Assembly (NCBI GenBank): GCA_020636535.1
Contig: JACJXT010000011.1
Coordinates: 496,001 to 560,000 of the forward strand
DNA length: 64,000 bases
Direction of reading: 5' to 3'
Source of the DNA: Chitinophagales bacterium
GTDB lineage: Bacteria > Bacteroidota > Bacteroidia > Chitinophagales > JADIYW01
A program made the translations under genes and the position numbers. Positions 9,279 through 18,935 of this stretch are shown here, in pieces; the stretch's first letter is position 1, and each line of letters opens with the position of its first letter. The notes under the pieces were generated by a model, which was not told where the DNA came from, ran no database searches, and saw nothing but the letters and a program-made list of their open reading frames with translations.

Positions 9279-10994
9279 ATGAGTGATAGCAATAAGCAAT
9301 TAATTTCTGGTGCAGAAGCAGTAATCAAAAGTTTAGTAGAAGCAGGTATAGATACCATTTTTGGATATCCTGGTGGAGCTATTATGCCAATTTATGATGC
9401 TTTATGGCATTATACAGATAAAGTAAAACATGTACTAACAAGACATGAGCAAGGTGCTACTCATGCTGCTGAAGGTTGGGCAAGAATTAGAAATAAAGCG
9501 GCAGTTTGTTTTGCAACTTCTGGTCCTGGTGCTACAAATTTAGTTACTGGTATTGCTGATGCTATTATGGATAGTACTCCTATGGTTTGTATTACTGGTC
9601 AAGTACCAATGCATTTATTAGGTACAGATGCTTTTCAAGAAACAGATGTTGTAGGGATTACTATGCCAATTACTAAATGGAATTATCAAATTACTAAAGC
9701 GTCTGAAGTTCCTGAAATTATTGCTAAAGCTTTCTTTATTGCGAATACTGGCAAACCTGGACCTGTTTTAATTGATATTACAAAAAATGCTCAATTTGAA
9801 ATGATGGAATGGAAAGGTTATACGCCTTGTACTGCTGTGCGTGGCTATCATCCAAGTCCTGAAATTGATGAAAATAAAGTTAAACAAGCTGCTACTATTA
9901 TTAATGATTCTAAAAAACCTTTAATCATAGCAGGACAAGGCATTATGATTGCTGGTGCTAGACAACAGTTAGAAGCATTTTCTGCAAAAACGGGTATTCC
10001 TGTTGCTACAACTATGCAAGGATTAGGTGCTGTTAGTCCAGATTTTAAAAACTATGTAGGTATTCCTGGTATGCATGGCAATTATTCTGTCAATAAAAAA
10101 ATGAATGAGTGTGATGTAATGATTGCTGTTGGTATGCGTTTCGATGATAGAGTTACTGGCGATGTAAAACGATTTGCCAAACAAGCAAAAGTAATTCATA
10201 TAGAAATAGATCCAATGGAGATTGATAAAGTAGTAAAAACAGAAGTTGGAATCTTATCTGATGCAAAAATTGCTTTAGAAGCATTAACGCCATTGGTAAA
10301 TGAAAACAATCATCAAACTTGGATAGAGACTTTTAAAGCATTAGATAAACAAGAGTTTGAAAAAGTAATTGAACCTGCTATTCATCCTAAAGAAGGTGGA
10401 ATTAAAATGGGTGAAATTATGCATCTAATAGATGAAAAAACAGACGGACAAGCAGTTATTATTCCAGATGTTGGTCAACATCAAATGTATGCGATGCGTT
10501 ATTATTCGTATAAAAATAACAACTCATGGATAAGCAGTGGAGGTTTAGGAACAATGGGATTTGCATTGCCAGCTTCTATTGGAGCTCAAATGGCAGCACC
10601 AGAGAGATTAGTAGTTAATATTATTGGTGATGGATGTTTTCAAATGACGATACAAGAACTAGGCACTATATGGCAACACGAATTACCTATTAAAACAGTT
10701 ATATTCAATAACAACTATTTAGGAATGGTGCGTCAATGGCAAGAGCTGTTTTTCGATAATCGTTATTCTTCAGTTGAATTAAAAAATCCAGACTTTGTGG
10801 CTATAAGCAAAGGTTTTGGTATAGCATCTGCAAAAGTTACAGATAGAGCAGATTTAAGTAAAGCATTAGATGTTATGTTTGCTCACCAAGGACCATATGT
10901 TTTGGAAGTGGTGGTAGAAAAAGAAGAAAATTTATTTCCAATGGTACCAAGTGGTGCAAGTTGCGATGAAGTTATTCTAGAGCCACAAGTGTAA
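9279..10994 (+). CDS. ilvB: acetolactate synthase, large subunit
   Basis: 571 residues. Condenses two pyruvates, or pyruvate with 2-oxobutyrate, in branched-chain amino acid synthesis. Visible: catalytic Glu in TRHEQGATHAAEG (E57), the FAD-binding middle domain with GMRFDDRVTGD, and the ThDP/Mg motif running from GDG (450) to the closing NNN (~479). These features match the biosynthetic (AHAS) rather than the catabolic enzyme. The gene stands alone: no regulatory subunit (ilvN/ilvH), ilvC or ilvD follows; instead a convergent DUF4126-like gene starts its stop codon three bases later. The regulatory subunit must be elsewhere or absent. Confidence 0.93.
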   Translation: MSDSNKQLISGAEAVIKSLVEAGIDTIFGYPGGAIMPIYDALWHYTDKVKHVLTRHEQGATHAAEGWARIRNKAAVCFATSGPGATNLVTGIADAIMDSTPMVCITGQVPMHLLGTDAFQETDVVGITMPITKWNYQITKASEVPEIIAKAFFIANTGKPGPVLIDITKNAQFEMMEWKGYTPCTAVRGYHPSPEIDENKVKQAATIINDSKKPLIIAGQGIMIAGARQQLEAFSAKTGIPVATTMQGLGAVSPDFKNYVGIPGMHGNYSVNKKMNECDVMIAVGMRFDDRVTGDVKRFAKQAKVIHIEIDPMEIDKVVKTEVGILSDAKIALEALTPLVNENNHQTWIETFKALDKQEFEKVIEPAIHPKEGGIKMGEIMHLIDEKTDGQAVIIPDVGQHQMYAMRYYSYKNNNSWISSGGLGTMGFALPASIGAQMAAPERLVVNIIGDGCFQMTIQELGTIWQHELPIKTVIFNNNYLGMVRQWQELFFDNRYSSVELKNPDFVAISKGFGIASAKVTDRADLSKALDVMFAHQGPYVLEVVVEKEENLFPMVPSGASCDEVILEPQV

Positions 10995-10997
10995 TAC

Positions 10998-11639
10998 TTA
11001 TGTTGCCACACTTGAATTGGGTATGCGTTTCTTAAAATAACGGATAGTAAATAACAAAATCAGTACTACAATAATACAAACAATTATTGCTACAATTACT
11101 GGCATAATAATACTCATTATACTACCAATAATAGACAAACCATGTTCTGTAGTAGCTACTACTGGATTAGCTAAACCACCTGTAGTTGCAGTAGAAGTTG
11201 CTCTAGTAAGTGCTGTGCCAGCTTGAATAATACCAGCACTTCCACCACCAACCATAATACCAAGTCCCCATTTTAACATTGGATCTACTTCTGGTAATAT
11301 TGCCGATGCCGTTAATAAAGTTCCTGCCGCAACAGAAGCAGGTGTAGTTATAGAGTCGAGTATATTATCTACAAAAGGAATATAATATCCTAAAACTTCA
11401 AAAACAGTAGCCGTACTAAATGCAATAATAGCAGCAGTACTAGACATCCACTGAAAGTTTTCGCCTAAATGTAAAATACCTAATTTACTAGCAATACTAG
11501 CAACTAATAAAGGAATAAAAACTCTAAAACCACAACTTGCACTTAAACCAAGTCCCATTAAAAAACTAAGTACAACTTTGTTTTCACTTAGTATTTGAAC
11601 CATGTCATTAGATACAAATTGCATAATGGTAGTATCCAT
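10998..11639 (-). CDS. DUF4126-like integral membrane protein
   Basis: 213 residues, with about four to five hydrophobic segments rich in Gly and Ala, including SFLMGLGLSASCGFRVFIPLL near the N-terminus and a long hydrophobic C-terminal helix (IMPVIVAIIVCIIVVLILLF) followed by a basic tail. The pattern matches the DUF4126 family, whose function is unknown. Its stop is three bases from that of ilvB; a 7-bp inverted repeat (10986-10992 with 11008-11014) spans both gene ends and may act as a shared terminator. Confidence 0.7.
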   Translation of the reverse strand: MDTTIMQFVSNDMVQILSENKVVLSFLMGLGLSASCGFRVFIPLLVASIASKLGILHLGENFQWMSSTAAIIAFSTATVFEVLGYYIPFVDNILDSITTPASVAAGTLLTASAILPEVDPMLKWGLGIMVGGGSAGIIQAGTALTRATSTATTGGLANPVVATTEHGLSIIGSIMSIIMPVIVAIIVCIIVVLILLFTIRYFKKRIPNSSVAT

Positions 11640-11735
11640 AATTTTAATTTTATAATTAAATCTACAAAAAGTAAACCAAACTTTTAAATTTCAACATATA
11701 ATTACGAGAAGTAATAAAATACTTATATTTATAGC

Positions 11736-13856
11736 ATGTCTGCCGAGCGAAAAGATGTACAGTTTTTAAATACACCAATAGAATATTTAAAAGGTGTTGG
11801 ACCAGAAAAAGCAACGGTGCTTAAAAATGAATTGCAGATTTTTTCTTTTGGTGATTTAATCAAACATTTCCCATATCGTTATGTCGATAGAAGTCAAATT
11901 CATACTACCAATGATATTGGTAATTCAGATACCTATATTCAACTTAAAGGAAAAATAAAAAATATGGTAGAGTTAGGTCATGGTAGAGCAAAGCGATTGT
12001 CGGCTGTGTTTTATGATGATGTTGGTGAAGTAGAACTCGTTTGGTTTAAAGGTATTCAGTGGATAAAAAAAGGAATTGATGCCAACACTACTTTTCTATT
12101 ATATGGGAAACCTACTTATTTTAATCATTCATATAATATAGCACATCCTGAATTAGAAATTTTTAATGCTGCTAAAAATAAGTACGAACAACCATTTAGA
12201 GCACTGTACAATACTACAGAAAAAATGAAGAAAAAAGGATTAGACAGTAAAGCGTTTCAAAAGCTAATTGCTAATCTGCTGGTAAATTTAAAACCAGAAC
12301 ATATAATAGATTTTATACCAAAAAAATATATAGAAATGTATCGTATGTTATCAAGATACGATGCTTATGTCAATATACATCAACCAAAAAATAATAGCTT
12401 ACAACATCAAGCAATAAAAAGATTAAAGTTTGAAGAATTATTTATTACGCAAATTAATTTGGTAGAGTTAAAGCTCATTCATCAAAAAGAAAAAGGATTT
12501 ATATTTGAAAAGATAGATAATCATTTTGATAATTTCTATCATCATTTATTGCCATTTGAGTTAACCAACGCTCAAAAAAGAGTACTTAAAGAAATACGAA
12601 AAGATATGCTTAGTGGAAAGCAAATGAATAGATTGTTACAAGGTGATGTTGGTAGTGGAAAAACCATTGTAGCATTGCTGTGTATGTTAATGGCTATTGA
12701 TAATAATTTTCAAGCGACACTAATGGCTCCAACAGAGATTTTAGCTCAACAACATTTTCAAGGCATACAAGAGTTACTACAAAATACCAATATTAATGTA
12801 CAGTTGCTTACTGGTTCAACAAAATCAAAAGAAAAAAAACAAATATTAAAAGCTGTAAATGAAGGTTTGGTAGATTTACTAATTGGTACGCATGCATTAA
12901 TTGAAGATACTGTTCAGTTTAAAAATTTAGGCATTGCTATAATAGACGAACAACATCGTTTTGGTGTAGAACAAAGAGCTAAACTGTATACCAAAAATAC
13001 TACTGCACCACATATTTTGGTAATGACTGCTACACCAATTCCTAGAACATTAGCAATGACTTTATATGGCGATTTAGATGTTTCGGTGATTGATGAATTG
13101 CCACCAGGAAGAAAACCAATTAAAACAATACATAAGTTTGAGAGTCATCGTTTGGAGCTTTTTGGTTTTATGCGTGATGAAATTAAAAAAGGAAGACAAA
13201 TATATATTGTTTATCCATTGATTCAAGAATCAGAAAAATTAGATTTAATTGATTTGCAAAATGGTTACGAAGCTATTTGTAGAGCATTTCCAATTCCAGA
13301 TTATTTTGTAAGCGTAGTGCATGGTAAAATGAAACCAGCAGATAAAGATTTTGAGATGCAGCGATTTCTAAAAAAAGAAACGCAAATTATGGTAGCTACA
13401 ACAGTAATAGAAGTTGGCGTAAATGTTCCTAATGCATCGGTGATGATTATTGAAAATGCAGACCGATTTGGCCTATCGCAATTGCATCAACTAAGAGGTA
13501 GAGTTGGAAGAGGAGCAGACCAATCGTATTGTATTTTAATGACTGATTTTAAGCTATCGCAAGATGCTAAGAAAAGAATTAAAACCATGTGCGAAACCAA
13601 CGACGGTTTTAAAATTGCAGAAGTAGACTTGGCATTGCGTGGTCCAGGAAATATGGAAGGCACACAACAAAGTGGTGCTTTGCAATTGAGTATTGCCAAT
13701 ATTGCTACCGATGGAAAAATTTTAGAAGAAGCAAGAAAAACAGCGATAGCTATTTATGAGAACGATGCTACACTACAACACGAAGACAATAAATGGTTAC
13801 GCTATTATTTGCAAGCACAAAAACAAAAGAAAAATAGTTGGATAAGTGTTTCGTAG
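11736..13856 (+). CDS. recG: ATP-dependent DNA helicase RecG
   Basis: 706 residues, full length. RecG reverses stalled replication forks and processes Holliday junctions. The N-terminal wedge/OB domain (about 1-270) includes LKGVGPEKA and FPYRYVDRS; helicase motifs follow in order: Walker A GDVGSGKT (~303-310), DEQHRFG (motif II, ~402-408), TATPIPRT (motif III), and the RecG-specific C-terminal QLRGRVGRG (motif VI). The ATG at 11736 gives the usual N-terminus. Monocistronic, with a hairpin terminator candidate at 13870. Confidence 0.96.
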   Translation: MSAERKDVQFLNTPIEYLKGVGPEKATVLKNELQIFSFGDLIKHFPYRYVDRSQIHTTNDIGNSDTYIQLKGKIKNMVELGHGRAKRLSAVFYDDVGEVELVWFKGIQWIKKGIDANTTFLLYGKPTYFNHSYNIAHPELEIFNAAKNKYEQPFRALYNTTEKMKKKGLDSKAFQKLIANLLVNLKPEHIIDFIPKKYIEMYRMLSRYDAYVNIHQPKNNSLQHQAIKRLKFEELFITQINLVELKLIHQKEKGFIFEKIDNHFDNFYHHLLPFELTNAQKRVLKEIRKDMLSGKQMNRLLQGDVGSGKTIVALLCMLMAIDNNFQATLMAPTEILAQQHFQGIQELLQNTNINVQLLTGSTKSKEKKQILKAVNEGLVDLLIGTHALIEDTVQFKNLGIAIIDEQHRFGVEQRAKLYTKNTTAPHILVMTATPIPRTLAMTLYGDLDVSVIDELPPGRKPIKTIHKFESHRLELFGFMRDEIKKGRQIYIVYPLIQESEKLDLIDLQNGYEAICRAFPIPDYFVSVVHGKMKPADKDFEMQRFLKKETQIMVATTVIEVGVNVPNASVMIIENADRFGLSQLHQLRGRVGRGADQSYCILMTDFKLSQDAKKRIKTMCETNDGFKIAEVDLALRGPGNMEGTQQSGALQLSIANIATDGKILEEARKTAIAIYENDATLQHEDNKWLRYYLQAQKQKKNSWISVS

Positions 13857-13869
13857 GTTTTTTAATTTG

Positions 13870-13891
13870 TAAAGTAATTGATTTTACTTTA
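13870..13891 (+). terminator. recG terminator candidate
   Basis: TAAAGTAA (13870-13877) pairs perfectly with TTACTTTA (13884-13891) around a six-base loop, 13 bases after the recG stop, followed by ATTTTAA. The stem is AT-rich, so strength is uncertain. The rest of the gap to 14112 shows no gene. Confidence 0.45.
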
Positions 13892-14112
13892 TTTTAATGA
13901 CACAGGGTAATGATAGTATCATTAGTATTATTTGGCATTTATATTACTAGAGATATTTATAGTGTATATCCATTTAGTGCTTGATTGTGTTAAATTTAGC
14001 TTGATTTATAGATATTCTATTTCAATAACATCAAAAATCTTCTTTTTATAGCTTTTTGTTCCCTAACATTCATTTATTATTTATATCCAATGAATACCTT
14101 ATTTTTGTGCCA

Positions 14113-15978
14113 GTGAAAATTGTATCATTTATAGGTCTTCTCTTTTTTTGTGTCATAGCTTTGGCTCAGCAACGCATTACACAACCAAATCCAAAATTGT
14201 ACTACGATACCAAATACACTACACTAAGTTTAGATGCTATGGTGCGTATAGATTCATCTCGTCACAATATTCATCGATATAATACTACAGAGAAAGAGCC
14301 AGTGCCATATTATAACTTAGGTAATTTTGGTACAGCATACTATCCATTAATGTTTACTACAAATTATGATATTGGATTTAAACATGGCTTTAATAGTTTT
14401 TATAAATATTATGTTGATAAAAATAATATTAAATTTTTTGATACAAAAACACCATATACACAGTTGGCATTTATTTTTGGAGCAAAAGAAGAAATTATTG
14501 GTGGTGCAGAGTTCTCACAAAATATAAAAAAGCAACACAACATTGCATTTTCATTTAAACGAAATAACTTTAAAGGACAGTCAAGCTATAGTCAAAGCAT
14601 ACATCATAATTTATACATTGATTATTGGTTTCGTAGTAAATCTAATTTTTACGACTTAAAAACTGCTTTTATTTACAATCAGGTTAAAAATCAAGAAAAT
14701 GGTGGTTGGGCTATCGATTCTGTTTTTAAAGACAATTTATATCAAGGTAGAAAAAGTTTTGTAGAAACCAATATGTCAACTGCACTCAATAATTATAATC
14801 AGCGAGAAATATTTGCAGTTCAACAGTTTCGTATTGGACAAAAAGTTTTAGACAGTATCAACGATTCTACACAACAGAAAAGAATAATTCCAAAATATAT
14901 AATTGAACATAGTATTAGTTATAATAATGAACGATTTTTATTTAAAGCAGAAAAAACCGATTCTGCATTTTTTGCCAATTCTTTTTTAAGTGCAGATTCT
15001 ACTCACGACTTAACTAAAACTTGGAATATTACGAATGAAGTTTGGTTTAAAAATGTAACAACAGATAGTACAAGTTCATTAAAGTATGGAGCAGGATTAA
15101 GTTATAGTCTAATAAAATATAAAAATTTATTCGATAAAAAATTCTTTAATGATGTAAAATTAAAAGCATTTGTACAAGATAAATTTAAAACGGTGCCATT
15201 TTATTATTCAGCAAATGTACAACTCGATATTGCACCATATTTTTTTGGCGATTTTAGTGTAGATGCAAAGCTACATTACGATTTTACAAATGAAATAACA
15301 ATGTATGCAAAGTTAAATGCAAGCCATACATCTCCAACACAAAAAGAAGAACAATATATCTCCAATCATTTTATTTGGAATAATGATTTTAAGAAAGTAT
15401 TTAACCAAACATCAACTATTGGTTTTATTTGGAAAGAACAATTATTAGATGTTGCACTACAAAATAATTTCATAAAAAATTATATCTACTACGATACAAG
15501 TGCTACACCAAAACAATACCATCAATCGTTAAATGTATTGCAATTATTCATTACCAAAGATTTCGATTTTAAGTTTTTATACTGGAGCAATCAATTTTGG
15601 ATTCAATTTATCAATCATAAAGATATTGTTAGATTACCAATATTTGCAATGAAAGAAAGTATTTACTACAAAGGTGGTTGGTTCAGTGGTAAATTAAACG
15701 CACATATAGGTTTTGATATTTTTTACAATACTAATTTTAAAGCTAATGCTTATCAACCAGCACTTGCAACATTTTATCAGCAAGACAAAGAAAAACTCAA
15801 ATACTATCCAATTGTAGATGCCTTTTTTACTTTAAATGTAAAACAAACCAATATTTTTATGCGATTTGAACACATCAGTCAAGGTATGTTTAAGCAAAAA
15901 GGAATTTATACAGCACCAAATTATGGTTATATAGACAGAGCATTTAGAGTTGGTGTTTACTGGAACTTTTATGATTAA
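14113..15978 (+). CDS. Bacteroidota putative porin (outer-membrane beta-barrel)
   Basis: About 621 residues from the GTG at 14113, which gives a proper signal peptide ending IALAQ; the frame is open further upstream but those residues do not fit a signal sequence. The mature protein shows alternating aromatic/polar strands throughout, a LYYDTKYTTLSLD start and the PYYNLGNFGTAYYPL block that I associate with the putative porin family (Porin_10 type) of this phylum. It ends in an aromatic strand (FRVGVYWNFYD), as expected for BAM-inserted barrels. No plug domain or TonB box. Substrate unknown. Convergent with no one; the next gene downstream is co-directional but 190 bp away. Confidence 0.8.
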   Translation: MKIVSFIGLLFFCVIALAQQRITQPNPKLYYDTKYTTLSLDAMVRIDSSRHNIHRYNTTEKEPVPYYNLGNFGTAYYPLMFTTNYDIGFKHGFNSFYKYYVDKNNIKFFDTKTPYTQLAFIFGAKEEIIGGAEFSQNIKKQHNIAFSFKRNNFKGQSSYSQSIHHNLYIDYWFRSKSNFYDLKTAFIYNQVKNQENGGWAIDSVFKDNLYQGRKSFVETNMSTALNNYNQREIFAVQQFRIGQKVLDSINDSTQQKRIIPKYIIEHSISYNNERFLFKAEKTDSAFFANSFLSADSTHDLTKTWNITNEVWFKNVTTDSTSSLKYGAGLSYSLIKYKNLFDKKFFNDVKLKAFVQDKFKTVPFYYSANVQLDIAPYFFGDFSVDAKLHYDFTNEITMYAKLNASHTSPTQKEEQYISNHFIWNNDFKKVFNQTSTIGFIWKEQLLDVALQNNFIKNYIYYDTSATPKQYHQSLNVLQLFITKDFDFKFLYWSNQFWIQFINHKDIVRLPIFAMKESIYYKGGWFSGKLNAHIGFDIFYNTNFKANAYQPALATFYQQDKEKLKYYPIVDAFFTLNVKQTNIFMRFEHISQGMFKQKGIYTAPNYGYIDRAFRVGVYWNFYD

Positions 15979-16028
15979 GCGTAAGAATAAATAAAAAAAT
16001 ACAGCAATTATTGTATTGTTAAGAATAA

Positions 16029-16050
16029 TGTCAGAAGGAAACTTCTGACA
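16029..16050. repeat. perfect 9-bp hairpin with GAAA tetraloop
   Basis: TGTCAGAAG (16029-16037) and CTTCTGACA (16042-16050) are perfectly complementary around a GAAA (GNRA-class) loop, 50 bases after the porin stop. No T tract follows, so it is either an mRNA 3' stabiliser or a dispersed repeat instead of a classical terminator. Confidence 0.55.
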
Positions 16051-16164
16051 GCACGAAAAATGACATCTCAAGCTTATTTATCTATCATTATTTCTAATAA
16101 AATACATTTTTTAATTCAAAGTTTTACATTCAACTTCTAATGCGTAATTTTGATTGTTTATATA

Positions 16165-17361
16165 ATGAAACAAATTTTATTCCTTACTACACAATTACCA
16201 TTTCCACCAATTAGTGGAGGAATTATAAAAACCTATAAATTAATAGAATATTTTTATACTAAATATGATATTACACTTGCTTGTTTCTTAAAATCAGAAG
16301 AAGAAGTAAATGAGTTACCAAAGTTTCAAAAGTTATTTCCAAATATTAAAATTATAGCTTTTCCTTTTTCAGTAGATAGAAATATCAAAACATTCATTAA
16401 AAGCAATTTGCAAAAAATTTCTATGAATGAATATAGAAATCGTTCTACTCAAATGCACGAATTGCTACAACCAATTTGGAATACTATTGACACTGTTTTT
16501 GTAGACCATTTAGAAATGTATCAATACATTCCAAACGAGTTTAAAGGAAAAAAGATATTGCATCAACACAATGCAGAATTTGTAATGTGGTATCGATTTG
16601 CTTTGTTAGAAAAAAATTATTTTAAACGATTTGCACTTAGAAACCAAGCTTACCAAGTACAACAACTAGAAAAAAAATATTGCAACGATGCAGATGTTAT
16701 ATTAGCAGCACCAAACGACCAACATATTTTAGAACAAATAGGTATTCCTAAAAATAAATTCCGTTTAACTTATCATCTTGGCGACGATACTTATATTGAT
16801 AATAATGATTTAGTATATAATAGAAATCATAAAGCAATTATGTATGTTGGCACATTGTCTTGGGAAGCTAATGTAAATGGTTTGCTTTGGTTTATCAATC
16901 ATATTTGGCAACAAATTATAGAAAAAGAACCTAATACTAAATTTTATATTATTGGAAAAAATCCTGATGAAAGATTAAAACAAGCAGCACAGCAATTTCC
17001 TAATATTGTTTTCACTGGTTTTGTAGCAGACCTAGAATCATACTTTCAACAATGTAGTGTTGCTATTGCTCCTTTGTTGTTTGGAAGTGGCATTAAAGTT
17101 AAAGTAATTTCATATATGTACAGAGGTATTCCTTGTGTTACAACAAACATTGGCGTAGAAGGTTTGGCTGTTACTGATGAACAAGAAATAATGATTAAAG
17201 ACAATGCCGACGATTTTGCTATTGCAGTTTTAGCTTTAATGAATAATGAAGTACTTTGGAATAAACTATCACAATTAAGCAGAAATTTTGCCAAAACCAA
17301 TTTATCATGGAATGCAGTATTACAAATTGCTGCACAAACAATAGACGAAGATATATTATAA
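16165..17361 (+). CDS. family 4-like glycosyltransferase
   Basis: 398 residues from the ATG at 16165 (a TTG five codons earlier is open). GT-B fold signs: N-terminal FPPISGGIIKT nucleotide-sugar loop, a middle ILHQHNAEF, and the C-terminal donor-binding part with IMYVGTLSWEANVNGLLWF, then FTGFVADLESYFQQCSVAIAPLLFGSGIKVKV, the usual position of the E-x7-E region. Probably transfers a sugar to a lipid or polysaccharide acceptor at the inner membrane. It is isolated; no polysaccharide locus surrounds it. A hairpin at 17374 ends the unit. Confidence 0.85.
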   Translation: MKQILFLTTQLPFPPISGGIIKTYKLIEYFYTKYDITLACFLKSEEEVNELPKFQKLFPNIKIIAFPFSVDRNIKTFIKSNLQKISMNEYRNRSTQMHELLQPIWNTIDTVFVDHLEMYQYIPNEFKGKKILHQHNAEFVMWYRFALLEKNYFKRFALRNQAYQVQQLEKKYCNDADVILAAPNDQHILEQIGIPKNKFRLTYHLGDDTYIDNNDLVYNRNHKAIMYVGTLSWEANVNGLLWFINHIWQQIIEKEPNTKFYIIGKNPDERLKQAAQQFPNIVFTGFVADLESYFQQCSVAIAPLLFGSGIKVKVISYMYRGIPCVTTNIGVEGLAVTDEQEIMIKDNADDFAIAVLALMNNEVLWNKLSQLSRNFAKTNLSWNAVLQIAAQTIDEDIL

Positions 17362-17373
17362 CAAGCAAATCTC

Positions 17374-17398
17374 ATTCTGAATTTACTTCAGAATCTTT
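17374..17398. terminator. hairpin of the CTGAATTTAyTTCAG family between convergent genes
   Basis: ATTCTGAA (17374-17381) pairs perfectly with TTCAGAAT (17387-17394), then CTTTT follows. It lies 13 bases after the glycosyltransferase stop. A sister hairpin with the same loop type lies after ftsZ (42921-42939), so this is a repeated element doing a terminator's job. Confidence 0.55.
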
Positions 17399-17494
17399 TC
17401 ATAAAGAATTTACAAATAAATGAAATTAGTAAAATAATTTTTATTTAGTTTATAGTCTGAGATTGTTACAATGGCAATTAATAATCAGAAACTT

Positions 17495-18217
17495 TTACAC
17501 CAACTCTACTTTTCTAATATCTTCATTTTTCTTGTCGCTTTCTATTAGTCCATCTCTTAAACGAACAATGCGATGTGTGTATGCAGCAATATCTTCTTCG
17601 TGTGTTACTACAACTAAAGTGTTGCCATTATTGTGAATTTCTTCAAACAAAGCCATAATTTCGTAGGAAGTTTTAGTGTCTAAATTTCCTGTTGGTTCAT
17701 CTGCTAATATCAAAGATGGATTATTAACCAAAGCTCTTGCTACTGCAACTCTTTGTCGCTGACCACCAGATAATTCATTAGGTTTGTGTTGTAACCTTTC
17801 GCCTAATCCAACTTGCTCTAAAACTTCTGTAGCTCTTGCAATGCGTTTGCTCTTGCTCCAACCAGCGTAAATTAATGGTAGTGCTACATTTTCTAAAGTA
17901 GATAATCGTGGTATTAAGTTGAAAGTTTGAAAGATAAAGCCAATTTTTTTGTTTCGTACTTCTGCCAATTCATTGTCGTTGAGTTTGCTAATATCTCTTC
18001 CATCTAAATAGTAAGCACCAGCACTTGGCGTATCTAAGCAACCTAAAATATTCATTAGCGTAGATTTTCCAGAACCAGATGGTCCCATTAGTGCTACATA
18101 ATCATTTTTATAAATATTTAAATCTATAGATTTTAAAGCTTGAATTACTTCGCTACCTAGTTTAAATTCTCGTTTTATACCTTGAATTTCAATTACTTTT
18201 TCTTTGTTTTCTTCCAC
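17495..18217 (-). CDS. LolD/MacB-type ABC transporter ATP-binding protein
   Basis: 240 residues. All ABC ATPase signatures are intact: Walker [11 protein letters not shown]-loop [13 protein letters not shown], signature [15 protein letters not shown], Walker [13 protein letters not shown] and switch His in VVVTHEE. The ALPLIYAGW and GNLDTKTS stretches place it with the LolD/MacB (type VII) exporters, which handle lipoproteins or macrolide-like substrates. No permease gene is adjacent, so the partner is elsewhere. It begins with GTG, sharing one base with the gatC stop (TAGTG), so it is coupled to gatC. Confidence 0.85.
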   Translation of the reverse strand: MEENKEKVIEIQGIKREFKLGSEVIQALKSIDLNIYKNDYVALMGPSGSGKSTLMNILGCLDTPSAGAYYLDGRDISKLNDNELAEVRNKKIGFIFQTFNLIPRLSTLENVALPLIYAGWSKSKRIARATEVLEQVGLGERLQHKPNELSGGQRQRVAVARALVNNPSLILADEPTGNLDTKTSYEIMALFEEIHNNGNTLVVVTHEEDIAAYTHRIVRLRDGLIESDKKNEDIRKVELV

Positions 18218-18510
18218 TATTTAGCTTTAACAAATTTAGGTACTTTAATGTAATCACTGTCTTTAATAGGTGCATTTTCTAATGCTTCTTGCTTGGTAAT
18301 ATAGTATTTTACTACATCTTCTCTAAACACATTTACATCTTCATTGATGTATTTTAATGGTTCAACTCCTTCAGTATCTAACTCATTTAATTGTTCCATA
18401 AAATTAAGAATTTTGGTTAAGTCTTCCTTAATCAACTCTTTTTCATCTGCATTAAATTCTAATTTGTTTAAATTAGATAATTTTTCAATCAAAGCATCAT
18501 CTACAATCAT
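18217..18510 (-). CDS. gatC: Asp/Glu-tRNA amidotransferase subunit C
   Basis: 97 residues, the normal GatC length. GatCAB converts Glu-tRNA(Gln) and Asp-tRNA(Asn) to their amide forms; GatC stabilises the A/B pair. Family features: the [13 protein letters not shown] start, [22 protein letters not shown] and the C-terminal [11 protein letters not shown]. gatA and gatB are not nearby. First gene of a two-gene operon with the ABC ATPase. Confidence 0.93.
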   Translation of the reverse strand: MIVDDALIEKLSNLNKLEFNADEKELIKEDLTKILNFMEQLNELDTEGVEPLKYINEDVNVFREDVVKYYITKQEALENAPIKDSDYIKVPKFVKAK

Positions 18511-18935
18511 AAATCAAAAATATACAACGAAATTACGCTAAAGCAATTAGCTATCAAAATAAATTGAGCTTATTTAATAATTTTACAATTCCTACTTTAT
18601 CTCGTCATTTTACATTTGTAATGTAAGAAAAGGATGATTTAAGACTACAATAAATGTATTTTTTTTTATTCAAAACATTAAATATAATAACTATATGCTT
18701 TTTAGCCATTTTGTCCACTTTGCCTATACTAATAATAAAACTGTTTAAACTTATTGTAGCGTTCTCTTGTGAGAGACTTCTGCTATGAAGTAAAAGTAAA
18801 AAGCAAGAAAATGTATACCTAAAATCTATTATGAAAGAGGTCTAATACTATAATTTATTAAAAATAATACAAAATGTAGAGGTATACTATATTAATTATC
18901 CGCAGTTTAAAAAGAATGAATAAAGTATAAAACCA
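18511..18935. other. 425-bp intergenic stretch, no gene seen
   Basis: No credible coding frame or RNA gene. Two structures are visible: a TCTC-TTGT-GAGA hairpin near 18765, and an 8-bp perfect inverted repeat GTATACCT (18813-18820) / AGGTATAC (18880-18887) enclosing ~60 AT-rich bases. It must contain the gatC promoter (minus strand) and the 3' end of the mqnE transcript. Confidence 0.5.

Noticed and set aside
18511..18935. Small structured RNA in the gatC-mqnE gap
   Set aside because: Only weak hairpins and one spaced 8-bp inverted repeat; no match to tmRNA, 6S, RNase P or SRP RNA features.
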